Of a stretch of DNA of 36,087 bases, positions 1 through 9,399 are shown piece after piece. The stretch comes from Streptomyces tricolor (GTDB lineage: Bacteria; Actinomycetota; Actinomycetes; Streptomycetales; Streptomycetaceae). Under the pieces are notes generated by a model. The model was not told where the DNA came from, did no database searches, and saw only the letters and a list, made by a program, of their open reading frames with translations. Position 1 is the first letter of the stretch, and each line of letters begins with the position of its first letter. Location of the stretch: assembly GCF_002155905.1 (NCBI RefSeq), contig NZ_MUMF01000011.1, forward strand, positions 1 to 36,087, written 5' to 3'. Position numbers and translations under genes: made by a program.

Positions 1-1231
1 CGTATGCGGTCTCGGCGTGCACCGTAAGGTCCAGCCCGGTGTGCTCCTGCTCCTCGCTCGCGCGCAGGCCCAGCACCGTGTCGAGCAGCTTGCCGAGGCC
101 GTACGTCACGGAGAAGGCGTACCCGGCGACGACGACCACGGCGAGCAGCTGCTTGCCGAGCGGGGCGAGCCCGCCGCCGTGGAACAGGCCCTCCGTGCCG
201 CCGGTCATCGCCCTGTCGGCGAACAGCCCGATCAGCAGGGTGCCGATGATGCCGCCCACCAGGTGGACGCCGACGACGTCCAGGGAGTCGTCGTAGTTCA
301 GCTTGAACTTCCAGCTGACGGCGTAACTGCACACCACACCGGCGGCCAGGCCCACGACCAGGGCGCCGAGCAGGGACACCGTGCCGCAGGACGGGGTGAT
401 GGCGACCAGGCCGGCCACCGCGCCGGAGGCCCCGCCCAGGGTGGTCGGGTGGCCGTCCCGCCGCTGCTCGACAAACAGCCAGCCGAGCAGGCCGGTGCAG
501 CCGGCGGCGAGCGTGTTGAGGAACGCGGCGGCGGCGAGACCGTTCGCGCCCAGCGCGGAGCCGGCGTTGAAACCGAACCAGCCGAACCAGAGCAGACCGG
601 CGCCGAGCATGACCATGGGCAGGTTGTGCGGACGCATCGCGTCCTTCTTGAAGCCCAGGCGGGGACCGAGGACCAGGCACAGCGCGAGACCGGAGGCGCC
701 GGAGGTGACCTCGACGGGCAGACCGCCCGCGAAGTCCAGCGCGCCGAGCCGGTCCAGGATCCAGCCGCCCGGCCCCCACACCCAGTGCGTCACCGGGACG
801 TATACGAGGAGCGTCCACAGCGGTACGAAGACCAGCCAGGCCGAGAATTTCGTCCGGTCGGCGACCGCGCCGCTGATCAGCGCGGCCGTGATGATCGCGA
901 AGGTCAGCTGGAAGGTGGCGAACAGGACGGTGGGGACCGTGCCGTGCACGCTGTCCGGGCCGAGCCCGCGCATCCCCGCGTGCTCCAGGCCGCCGAGCAG
1001 GCCGCCGCCGATGTCGTCGCCGAAGGCGAGGGAGTAGCCGGCCGCCAGCCAGACCACCGTGACCAGGGCGATCGACACGAAGCTCATCATCAGCATGTTG
1101 AGGACGCTCTTCGTGCGGACCATGCCGCCGTAGAACAGGGCCAGGCCGGGGGTCATCAGCAGGACGAGGGCGGTCGCGGCGAGCAGCCAGGCGGTGTCGC
1201 CGGTGTTCACGGCAGCGGCGGCGAGGGTCAC
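1..1231 (-). CDS. amtB: Ammonium transporter AmtB/Mep/Rh family, C-terminus cut by window edge
   Basis: Membrane channel for ammonium uptake. GTG start at 1231 is chosen because GGAG lies 7 nt upstream; about 410 residues are visible and the reading frame runs off the left edge. Seen in the translation: the family signature around Asp165 (LDFAGG), the phenylalanine-gate positions Phe110 and Phe220, the WFGFNAGSA segment, and the pore histidine His322 in GVHLVGG. The partner of that histidine, His168 in E. coli AmtB, is Glu173 here (PVEV). Many hydrophobic segments fit an 11-TM protein. The gene is divergent from era, with a GlnR-like array between them. In many streptomycetes amtB precedes glnK and glnD; whether they follow here lies outside the window. 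Family assignment is very secure. Confidence 0.95.
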   Translation of the reverse strand, partial: MTLAAAAVNTGDTAWLLAATALVLLMTPGLALFYGGMVRTKSVLNMLMMSFVSIALVTVVWLAAGYSLAFGDDIGGGLLGGLEHAGMRGLGPDSVHGTVPTVLFATFQLTFAIITAALISGAVADRTKFSAWLVFVPLWTLLVYVPVTHWVWGPGGWILDRLGALDFAGGLPVEVTSGASGLALCLVLGPRLGFKKDAMRPHNLPMVMLGAGLLWFGWFGFNAGSALGANGLAAAAFLNTLAAGCTGLLGWLFVEQRRDGHPTTLGGASGAVAGLVAITPSCGTVSLLGALVVGLAAGVVCSYAVSWKFKLNYDDSLDVVGVHLVGGIIGTLLIGLFADRAMTGGTEGLFHGGGLAPLGKQLLAVVVVAGYAFSVTYGLGKLLDTVLGLRASEEQEHTGLDLTVHAETAY

Positions 1232-1279
1232 GGGCGTCTCCAACGGTGTGCGGGCTGCGTCAGAGGGTCACCGGTGTGC

Positions 1280-1317
1280 GTTTCCGGTCGCGTACGGGTG
1301 TGTTTCCGTGACGTTTC
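1280..1317 (-). promoter_or_regulatory. Candidate GlnR-binding array upstream of amtB
   Basis: Read on the minus strand, five-base boxes recur every 11 bp: GAAAC, GAAAC, GTACG, GAAAC. The known actinobacterial GlnR site is GTnAC-n6-GAAAC-n6-GTnAC-n6-GAAAC. Here both GAAAC b-boxes are exact and 22 bp apart, while the GTnAC boxes are imperfect. The array lies about 50-85 bp upstream of the amtB GTG, a normal place for nitrogen control. Assignment to GlnR is inference from spacing and gene function. Confidence 0.55.
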
Positions 1318-1406
1318 GTTGCGTGCGGGTTTCCGGAGGCTCACCGCCGGGGGTGCCGGGGGCCGGTGGTGCGGCGCGGCTCTGTGGATCAGGGAGAATG
1401 GGCGGC

Positions 1407-2360
1407 ATGAGCGTTCGTACCCAGACTTCCGAGCAGCCGGCCGAGGCCGTCCACCGCGCCGGCTTCGCCTGCTTCGTCGGCCGTCCCAACGCGGGCAAGT
1501 CCACCCTCACGAACGCTCTGGTCGGGCAGAAGGTGGCGATCACCTCCAACCGTCCGCAGACGACCCGGCACACGGTACGGGGCATCGTGCACCGGCCCGA
1601 CGCCCAGCTGATCCTGGTCGACACCCCCGGACTGCACAAGCCGCGCACGCTGCTCGGCGAGCGCCTCAACGACGTCGTCCGCACCACCTGGGCCGAGGTC
1701 GACGTGATCGGCTTCTGCCTGCCGGCGGACCAGAAGATCGGCCCGGGCGACCGGTTCATCGCCAAGGAGCTGGCGGGGATCAAGAAGACCCCGAAGGTCG
1801 CGGTCGTCACCAAGACCGACCTGGTGGACTCCAAGGCGCTGGCCGAGCAGCTGATCGCCGTCGACCAGCTGGGCAAGGAGCTGGGCATCGAGTGGGCGGA
1901 GATCGTGCCGGTGTCGGCGGTCGGCGCCAAGCAGGTCGAGCTGCTCGCCGACCTGCTGGTCCCGCTGCTGCCGGAGGGCCCGGCGCTCTACCCCGAGGGC
2001 GACCTGACGGACGAGCCCGAGCAGGTGATGGTGGCCGAGCTGATCCGTGAGGCCGCGCTGGAGGGGGTGCGGGACGAGCTGCCGCACTCCATCGCGGTGG
2101 TCGTGGAGGAGATGCTCCCGCGCGAGGACCGCCCCGCCGACCGGCCGCTGCTCGACATCCACGCCAACGTCTACATCGAGCGCCCCAGCCAGAAGGGCAT
2201 CATCATCGGCCCCAAGGGCAAGCGCCTGAAGGAGGTCGGCATCAAGTCCCGCAAGCACATCGAGGCCCTCCTCGGCACCCCGGTCTTCCTGGACCTGCAC
2301 GTCAAGGTGGCCAAGGACTGGCAGCGGGACCCCAAGCAGCTCCGCAAGCTCGGTTTCTGA
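1407..2360 (+). CDS. era: GTPase Era
   Basis: Essential GTPase that binds 16S rRNA and assists 30S subunit maturation. ATG at 1407 follows AGGGAG at 1391-1396; 317 residues, normal for Era. G1 P-loop GRPNAGKS at residues 25-32, G2 region with QTTR near 51-54, G3 DTPG at 72-75, G4 in the actinobacterial form TKTD, and a G5 SA motif. The C-terminal KH domain carries the GPKGKRLKEVG loop and the conserved KVAKDWQRDP tail. It converges on the beta-glucosidase gene with only 9 nt between stop codons. No unusual substitutions seen. Confidence 0.97.
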   Translation: MSVRTQTSEQPAEAVHRAGFACFVGRPNAGKSTLTNALVGQKVAITSNRPQTTRHTVRGIVHRPDAQLILVDTPGLHKPRTLLGERLNDVVRTTWAEVDVIGFCLPADQKIGPGDRFIAKELAGIKKTPKVAVVTKTDLVDSKALAEQLIAVDQLGKELGIEWAEIVPVSAVGAKQVELLADLLVPLLPEGPALYPEGDLTDEPEQVMVAELIREAALEGVRDELPHSIAVVVEEMLPREDRPADRPLLDIHANVYIERPSQKGIIIGPKGKRLKEVGIKSRKHIEALLGTPVFLDLHVKVAKDWQRDPKQLRKLGF

Positions 2361-2369
2361 CGTCCCGTC

Positions 2370-3689
2370 CTAGGCGGGGCGCTGGGTCCGCAGCAGGTCG
2401 CGGAACCAGTGGTAGGAGGCCTTGGGGGTGCGCTCCAGCGTCTCGAAGTCCACGTGCACCAGCCCGAACCGGCGGGCGTAGCCCTCGGCCCACTCGAAGT
2501 TGTCCATGAGGGACCACACGAAGTAGCCGCGCACGTCGACTCCGGCCTCGATCGCCCGGTGCAGGGCCCGGACGTGGGCGTCCAGGTAGGCGATCCGGTC
2601 CTGGTCGTCGACGCCGTCGTACGAGCAGCCGTTCTCGGTGATGACCACGGGCGGGAGCCGGTCGCCGTAGCGGTCGCGGAAGCCGGTGAGCAGCTCCGTC
2701 AGGCCCTCCGGGACGACCGGCCAGCCGAAGTCGGTCACCGGGCGTCCCTCGATCTCCCGCACGGAGAACGGCAGTTCCGCCGGCAGCGGCACTCCGCCGA
2801 ACTCGCCCGCGGTGCCCTGCGGGGCGCCCACCCGCGTCGGGGCGTAGTAGTTCACGCCGTACCAGTCGACCGGCTCGGCGATCACCTTGAGGTCGGACTC
2901 GACGTCCCCCGGCATCAGGTCGCCCATGCCCTCGGGGTACGCGCCCAGGACGACCGGGTCGGCGAACAGGCGGTTGAGCAGGACGTCGTAGAAGCCGGCC
3001 GCCTCCAGGTCCGCCTGGTCCCGGGACGCGGGCCAGGTCGGGCCGTGGGAGTTGGCGATGCCGATGCCGTCCGCGCCGGCCGCGCGCAGCGCCCGTACGG
3101 CCAGACCGTGGGCGAGGAGCTGGTGGTGGGCGACCGGGAGGGCGTCGAAGAGCAGCCGGCGGCCGGGGGCGTGGGTGCCGAGCGCGTGGCCGAGCAGGGT
3201 GTGCTCGGCGGGCTCGTTGAGGGTGATCCACGTGCCCACCCGGTCACCGAGCCGGTCCGCCACCACCGTCACATGGTCGGCGAACCGGGCCGCCGTGTCC
3301 CGCTCCAGCCAGTCCCGGTCCGCCGGAAGGTCCCAGTGGAACAGGGTCGGGACCGGCCGCACGCCCGCCGCGCACAGCTCGTCCACCAGCCGGTCGTAGA
3401 AGTCCAGGCCGCCGGGGGAGTTCACCCGGGGCCAGGAGACCGAGAAGCGGTACGCGTCCACGCCGAGGCCGGCGAGGAGGGCCACGTCCTCCCGGTAGCG
3501 GTGGTAGTGGTCGCAGGCCACGGCCGCCGTCGAGCCGTCCTTCACCCGCCCCGGCGCGGCCGTGAACACGTCCCACACAGACGGCTCCCGCTTCTCGGCC
3601 GCGCCCTCGATCTGATGGGCCGAGGTCGACACGCCCCACAGGAAGCCGGGCGGGAACCGGGGGATCGCAGTGCCTGCGTCAGTCGCCAT
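2370..3689 (-). CDS. GH1 family beta-glucosidase
   Basis: Retaining glycoside hydrolase of family 1, acting on beta-glucosides such as cellobiose or aryl glucosides. The 439-residue version starting at the ATG at 3689 is preferred; a TTG 36 nt upstream in the same frame is less likely. Acid/base Glu159 lies in TLNEP and nucleophile Glu352 in ITENG. The N-terminal FLWGVSTSAHQIEG and C-terminal GYFVWSLMDNFEWAEGY segments are classic for GH1. No signal peptide, so intracellular. Two loops look shorter than usual, after SWPRV and after HWDLP. It lies 57 nt downstream of the emfourin gene on the same strand and could be cotranscribed with it, though a functional link is not evident. The natural sugar cannot be told from sequence. 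Confidence 0.93.
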   Translation of the reverse strand: MATDAGTAIPRFPPGFLWGVSTSAHQIEGAAEKREPSVWDVFTAAPGRVKDGSTAAVACDHYHRYREDVALLAGLGVDAYRFSVSWPRVNSPGGLDFYDRLVDELCAAGVRPVPTLFHWDLPADRDWLERDTAARFADHVTVVADRLGDRVGTWITLNEPAEHTLLGHALGTHAPGRRLLFDALPVAHHQLLAHGLAVRALRAAGADGIGIANSHGPTWPASRDQADLEAAGFYDVLLNRLFADPVVLGAYPEGMGDLMPGDVESDLKVIAEPVDWYGVNYYAPTRVGAPQGTAGEFGGVPLPAELPFSVREIEGRPVTDFGWPVVPEGLTELLTGFRDRYGDRLPPVVITENGCSYDGVDDQDRIAYLDAHVRALHRAIEAGVDVRGYFVWSLMDNFEWAEGYARRFGLVHVDFETLERTPKASYHWFRDLLRTQRPA

Positions 3690-3746
3690 GGCCGGATCAT
3701 CCGTACCCCCGGTAACGGAAGTCAACGCCCCGGCGCGAACCGGCCG

Positions 3747-4013
3747 TCACGCGCCTTCCTTCAGCACCCGCGAGATCAACTCCCGTTGTTCCTCGGTGAG
3801 TCGGGGGTCGGCCGCGTACACCGTGCGGCCGTCCACCGTGATCTCGTAACCGAAGCCGTCCGGCACCCCGGCCGGAGGCGTGCCCCGGCCGGACGCCAGC
3901 ACGCGTTCGGCCAGGGCCTGCCACTCCTGGGCGTCGGGCCGGCCCGAGGTGTCCACCTCGGCCCGGCGCTCGATGCCCGCGAAACCGCCCGTGCGTCGCA
4001 CTCGAATCCGCAT
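3747..4013 (-). CDS. Emfourin-like inhibitor of the adjacent M4 metallopeptidase
   Basis: Small soluble protein of 88 residues starting MRIRVRRTGGFAGI, with no signal peptide or cysteines. Its N-terminal RxGGFAGI pattern, its size, and its place directly downstream of a protealysin-type peptidase match emfourin, the slow tight-binding inhibitor described for Serratia protealysin. The ATG at 4013 lies 32 nt after the peptidase stop, so the two are probably one operon. Likely role: it keeps the cytoplasmic peptidase inactive until needed. The family call rests on remembered sequence pattern and context, not on a search. Confidence 0.8.
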   Translation of the reverse strand: MRIRVRRTGGFAGIERRAEVDTSGRPDAQEWQALAERVLASGRGTPPAGVPDGFGYEITVDGRTVYAADPRLTEEQRELISRVLKEGA

Positions 4014-4045
4014 GGGTCTGATGTGTAGTACGAAACCGAGCGGAA

Positions 4046-5128
4046 CTACAGCGTCCGCACCCCGACCTGTTCCCACGCCTTCTGCACGGCCCGCAGTTCG
4101 TCCCCGGCGCCGTACCGCTCCCGGGTCGCCTTCACCGTCAGCGTGGCGAAGTCGGCGAACAGGGCGTCCTCCTTCAGCTCGCCGCCGGTGAGCACGTCGT
4201 ACCAGATCTGCCCGGCCTTCTCCCAGGCGTAGCCGCCGAGGGCGGTGGCGGCCAGGTAGAAGGCGTGGTTGGGGATGCCGGAGTTGATGTGCACACCGCC
4301 GTTGTCGCGGCCGGTGCGGACGTAGTCCTCCATGGTCGCGGGCTGCGGGTCCTTGCCGAGGACGTCGTCGTCGTACGCCGTGCCCGGGGCCTTCATCGAG
4401 CGCAGGGCCACCCCCGTGACGCGCGGGGCGAGCAGGCCCGCGCCGATCAGCCAGTCGGCCTCGGCGGCGGTCTGGCCCAGCGTGTACTGCTTGATCAGCG
4501 AGCCGAAGACGTCGGAGAGCGACTCGTTGAGCGCGCCGGACTGGCCGTAGTACTCCAGGTTCGCGGTGTGCTGGGTGACGCCGTGGGTCAGCTCGTGCCC
4601 GATGACGTCGACCGGGATGGTGAAGTCGAGGAACACCTCGTTGTCGCCGTCGCCGAACACCATCTGCTCGCCGTTCCAGAAGGCGTTGTCGTAGTTCTCG
4701 CCGAAGTGCACGGTGGCGTCGAGCGGCATCCCGTTGTCGTCGATGGAGTGCCGGCCGTACACCTTCAGGTACAGGTCGAAGGTGGCGCCGAGGCCCGCGT
4801 AGGCGCGGTTGACGGTGGCGTCGGAGCCGGGCTCGGAGCCCTCCTCGCGGACCTTGGTGCCGGGCAGGTCCTGGGTGTGCTCGGCGTCGTAGATGGTCCG
4901 GTGCGGCTGGTCGGCGGCGGCACCGGCGGGCGGGGCGACGGCGGTCGCACCGATCACCGTGGTCAGGCGGCGCTTGGTGCGCTGGAAGGCGTCGTGCTCC
5001 AGGGACCGGCGGGCCGGGCCGGAGAGCGCGGGGTCCTCGTTGCGGGCGAGCTTGTCGAGGACGTGCGGCGGCACGATCGTGCAGAAGACGGGCTGGAAGC
5101 CCCCGTTGGTCGTCATGTTCCGCACCAT
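4046..5128 (-). CDS. Protealysin-like M4 neutral metallopeptidase (thermolysin family)
   Basis: Zinc endopeptidase of about 360 residues. Zinc ligands His178 and His182 with catalytic Glu179 lie in HELTH, the third ligand Glu202 in NESLSD, and the transition-state histidine His280 in DNGGVHINSG. Unlike secreted thermolysins it has no signal peptide and only a short propeptide of about 50 residues, with the VPPHVLDKLA element typical of protealysin-like precursors. Start: ATG at 5128 with GGAG 4 nt upstream; ATG at 5116 is also possible. The upstream extension of the open frame is out of keeping with the family and is rejected. Expected to be cytoplasmic or released without a classical signal. 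Followed by the emfourin gene; divergent from leuA. Confidence 0.94.
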   Translation of the reverse strand: MVRNMTTNGGFQPVFCTIVPPHVLDKLARNEDPALSGPARRSLEHDAFQRTKRRLTTVIGATAVAPPAGAAADQPHRTIYDAEHTQDLPGTKVREEGSEPGSDATVNRAYAGLGATFDLYLKVYGRHSIDDNGMPLDATVHFGENYDNAFWNGEQMVFGDGDNEVFLDFTIPVDVIGHELTHGVTQHTANLEYYGQSGALNESLSDVFGSLIKQYTLGQTAAEADWLIGAGLLAPRVTGVALRSMKAPGTAYDDDVLGKDPQPATMEDYVRTGRDNGGVHINSGIPNHAFYLAATALGGYAWEKAGQIWYDVLTGGELKEDALFADFATLTVKATRERYGAGDELRAVQKAWEQVGVRTL

Positions 5129-5174
5129 CGCACTCCGTGATGTGACTGTCACTAGCAGCCACCATGATTGGTGA

Positions 5175-7178
<2,004 letters not shown>

Positions 7179-7187
7179 CGGCTCGCT

Positions 7188-7225
7188 CCGGTGGGACAGC
7201 GCCCTTCGGGGCGCTGTCCCACCGG
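7188..7225 (+). terminator. leuA terminator, 17-bp perfect stem with TTCG loop
   Basis: The arm at 7188-7204 is exactly complementary to 7209-7225, closed by the tetraloop TTCG at 7205-7208 (C-TTCG-G, an extra-stable loop). It starts 10 nt after the leuA stop and has no T-tract. A perfect stem of this length right after a gene is a factor-independent terminator in this type of genome. Confidence 0.9.
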
Positions 7226-7278
7226 TGGGTTTCCGGCCATCGGCGCCCGCAGGTCACGGAAAGGTCTCTTACGGGGTA

Positions 7279-7311
7279 CTGACTCCGCCTCGGTGATGTG
7301 GCTAACATCAC
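7279..7311 (+). promoter_or_regulatory. Putative promoter with overlapping 7-5-7 palindrome
   Basis: CTGACT (7279-7284) and TAACAT (7303-7308), 18 bp apart, resemble a vegetative promoter for the TerB-like gene. The perfect inverted repeat GTGATGT-ggcta-ACATCAC (7293-7311) covers the -10 box, an arrangement expected of a repressor operator. No regulator gene next to it points to the binding protein. Start of transcription would be near 7315. Confidence 0.45.
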
Positions 7312-7352
7312 GGCTGCGCGGCGATGTTGCCGCGCGGTTACGGAGGTGCGAC

Positions 7353-8048
7353 GTGCTGCCAGTACGGGGACGAGACGGCCGTGCCACCAGGGCTGCGCGC
7401 ATCCTGGGTACGCGCACCGCATGGACACCCGTCGGGGACGGCGAGTTCTTCTGCCCCGGGTGCGGCGGCGACCGCAACTACCAGCGGCTCACCGGACGGC
7501 GCCGGCTCACCCTGCTCGGTGTCCCCGTGCTGCCGCGCGGGACGGCCGGACCGGTGGTGGAGTGCGCGGCCTGCGCGCACCACTTCGGCCCCGAGGTGCT
7601 GGACCACCCCACCACCCGCCGCTTCTCCGCGATGCTCCGCGACGCCGTGCACACCGTCGCCCTCGCCGTGCTCGCCGCGGGCGGCACCGGCTCCCGTACG
7701 GCCCTGGAGACGGCCGCCGCCGCCGTCCGCGCGGCCGGCTTCGCCGACTGCACCGAGGACCAGCTGGCCGCCCTGGTCGAGGCCCTCGCCGCCGACACCG
7801 GCCGCTACTTCGAGCAGCCCTGCGCGGCCGGACTGACGATAGAGCTGCACGAGGCCCTGGACCCGCTCGCCCCGCACCTCGCCCCGGCCGGCCGCGAGTC
7901 CCTGCTCCTCCAGGCCGCCCGCATCGCCCTCGCCGACGGCCCCTACACGCCCGCCGAACGCGACGCCCTCGCCACCGTCGGCGCGGCCCTCACCATCTGC
8001 TCCGACGACGTGACCCGCCTGCTGGCCGCGGCCCGCACCCCGTCCTGA
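7353..8048 (+). CDS. TerB-like domain protein with N-terminal zinc ribbon
   Basis: A 231-residue soluble protein. The GTG at 7353 is chosen because GGAGG lies 6 nt upstream; the longer open frame has no such site. Two CxxC pairs (CPGC at 34-37, CAAC at 71-74) form a zinc ribbon. A mostly helical segment follows, containing ARIALADGPYTPAERDAL near residues 190-210, which has the acidic D-G pattern of tellurite-resistance TerB folds. No signal peptide. The exact function of such stand-alone zinc-ribbon TerB proteins is unknown; a stress or metal-sensing role is only a guess. The gene has its own putative promoter after the leuA terminator. Confidence 0.75.
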   Translation: MLPVRGRDGRATRAARILGTRTAWTPVGDGEFFCPGCGGDRNYQRLTGRRRLTLLGVPVLPRGTAGPVVECAACAHHFGPEVLDHPTTRRFSAMLRDAVHTVALAVLAAGGTGSRTALETAAAAVRAAGFADCTEDQLAALVEALAADTGRYFEQPCAAGLTIELHEALDPLAPHLAPAGRESLLLQAARIALADGPYTPAERDALATVGAALTICSDDVTRLLAAARTPS

Positions 8049-8098
8049 CCACCCGGACGGAGTACGAGCGACCCGGCCGGTGCGGGGACCATCAGGGC

Positions 8099-9289
8099 GT
8101 GACCCCGCGCAGCCGCTCCCTCCTCGCCGGCCTGGCCCTGCTCACCCTGCTCACCGCGCTCACCGCCCGGCAGCCCGCGCACGCCGCGCCCGGCGGCTGC
8201 GACACCTCCGTGCCGTACGTCTCCGGGCGGGACGGCTACGCCGTCTACCGCATCCCCGCCGTGGTCGAGAGCCGGCACGGCACCGTCCTCGCCTTCGCCG
8301 AGGGCCGGCGCGACGGGCCCGGTGACAGCGGGGACATCGACGTCGTCCTGCGCCGCTCCACCGACGGCGGCTGCACCTGGGGCCCGCTGACCGTGGTGGC
8401 CGCCGGACAGGGGCACACCCGGGGCAACCCGGCACCCGTGGTCGACCCGCGCACCGGCGCGATCGTCCTGGTGACCTGCGCCAACGCCGGGAACGTGACG
8501 GAGGACCAGATCATGCGCGGCGAGGTCGCCCCGGACCGGGGCCGCCGGGTGTTCGTGCAGCGCAGCCGGGACGACGGCCGGCGCTTCACGGCCCCGCGCG
8601 ACATCACCGCCGAGGTGACCCGGCCGGGCTGGCGCTGGTACGCCACCGGCCCCGGCCACGCGGTCGCCCTCACCCGGGGCCCGCACCCCGGCCGCCTGCT
8701 GATCCCCGCCAACCACTCCGCCGCCCCGCCCCCCGGCTCCTCCGACACCGGCCGGGAGGCCAAGTACTACGGCGGCCACGCCCTCTACAGCGACGACGGC
8801 GGCGGCACCTGGCACCTGGGGTTCGTCGACGCCGGCTACGACGGCGTGACCAACGCCAACGAGACCAGCGCCGCCCAGCTCCCCGACGGCCGCGTCTACC
8901 TCAGCGCCCGCGACCAGCACGGCACCGCCCCCGGCAACCGCCTCGGCGCCTACTCCGCCGACGGCGGCCGGACCCTGGAGCGCCCCTTCGCCGTCCAGCC
9001 GGACCTGAACGCCGTCCCCGTGGTCCAGGGCAGCGTCCTCCAGCCCCGCGGCCCCGGCGCGCCCCTGCTGTTCTCCGGGCCCTCCGTGCCCACCGCCCGC
9101 CGCGCCCTCGCCCTGTGGACCAGCACGGACGCCGGCCGCACCTTCACCGGGCCGCACACCCTCTCCGACCGCCCGGCCGCCTACTCCGACCTGGTCCAGC
9201 TCGCCGACGGCACCCTCGGCGTCCTGTACGAGACCGGCACCCAAGGCCCCTACGAGTCCCTGGAGTTCCGCCGAGTGCGGCTGCCCTAG
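8099..9289 (+). CDS. Secreted GH33 exo-alpha-sialidase
   Basis: Cleaves terminal sialic acids from glycans outside the cell. GTG at 8099; 396 residues. A hydrophobic signal peptide ends near AHA-AP (residue 29-30). The RIP motif Arg51 (first of the arginine triad), GDIDVV before the first Asp box, Glu255 in NANETS and Tyr362 in AYSDL match the six-bladed sialidase active site; Arg271 is the likely second triad arginine. Five Asp-box-like repeats: STDGGCTW, SRDDGRRF, SDDGGGTW, SADGGRTL, STDAGRTF. No carbohydrate-binding module or cell-wall anchor. The ribosome site is weak, so the start is less certain. The nearby transporter and DapA/NanA-family lyase may use the released sugar. Confidence 0.9.
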   Translation: MTPRSRSLLAGLALLTLLTALTARQPAHAAPGGCDTSVPYVSGRDGYAVYRIPAVVESRHGTVLAFAEGRRDGPGDSGDIDVVLRRSTDGGCTWGPLTVVAAGQGHTRGNPAPVVDPRTGAIVLVTCANAGNVTEDQIMRGEVAPDRGRRVFVQRSRDDGRRFTAPRDITAEVTRPGWRWYATGPGHAVALTRGPHPGRLLIPANHSAAPPPGSSDTGREAKYYGGHALYSDDGGGTWHLGFVDAGYDGVTNANETSAAQLPDGRVYLSARDQHGTAPGNRLGAYSADGGRTLERPFAVQPDLNAVPVVQGSVLQPRGPGAPLLFSGPSVPTARRALALWTSTDAGRTFTGPHTLSDRPAAYSDLVQLADGTLGVLYETGTQGPYESLEFRRVRLP

Positions 9290-9290
9290 G

Positions 9291-9318
9291 TGTCACAGGC
9301 CGGGGCAGCCGTCCCGTC
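9291..9318 (+). promoter_or_regulatory. ECF41-type promoter (autoregulation of the sigma gene)
   Basis: TGTCACA (9291-9297), 17 bp, CGTC (9315-9318). The published ECF41 promoter is TGTCACA about 16 bp before CGTC. It begins 1 nt after the sialidase stop and reads toward the ECF41 gene, with a start of transcription near 9325. The match to the sigma factor's own class is strong support for autoregulation. Confidence 0.85.
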
Positions 9319-9357
9319 GTACGGGGGTGGATGTGTTCCTCGATCAAGGAGGGCATG

Positions 9358-9399
9358 ATGAGCCTCCTACGCTTCGGTACAGGGGGGACAGCCGTATGA
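9358..9399 (+). CDS. Short upstream ORF coupled to the ECF41 sigma gene
   Basis: ATG at 9358 (another at 9355) opens the peptide MSLLRFGTGGTAV; the stop TGA 9397-9399 overlaps the sigma start as ATGA. A perfect AGGAGG (9347-9352) lies 5 nt upstream. That site is also one arm of a small hairpin, AGGAGG / CCTCCT (9363-9368), which would hide it. It lies inside the transcript expected from the ECF41 promoter. It may be a translational regulator of the sigma gene, or just a chance frame. Confidence 0.45.
   Translation: MSLLRFGTGGTAV

Noticed and set aside
17..2050. Very long plus-strand open frame across the amtB and era region
   Set aside because: It is the reverse shadow of amtB followed by a wrong frame of era; its translation is low-complexity Ala/Gly/Arg/Gln without any domain.
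2409..4028. Long plus-strand frame opposite the beta-glucosidase
   Set aside because: Antisense of a clear GH1 gene in high-GC DNA; no motif, no ribosome site.
5142..5152. 11-bp palindrome GTGAC-T-GTCAC near the M4 peptidase start
   Set aside because: Short enough to be chance in GC-rich DNA; no other support for an operator.
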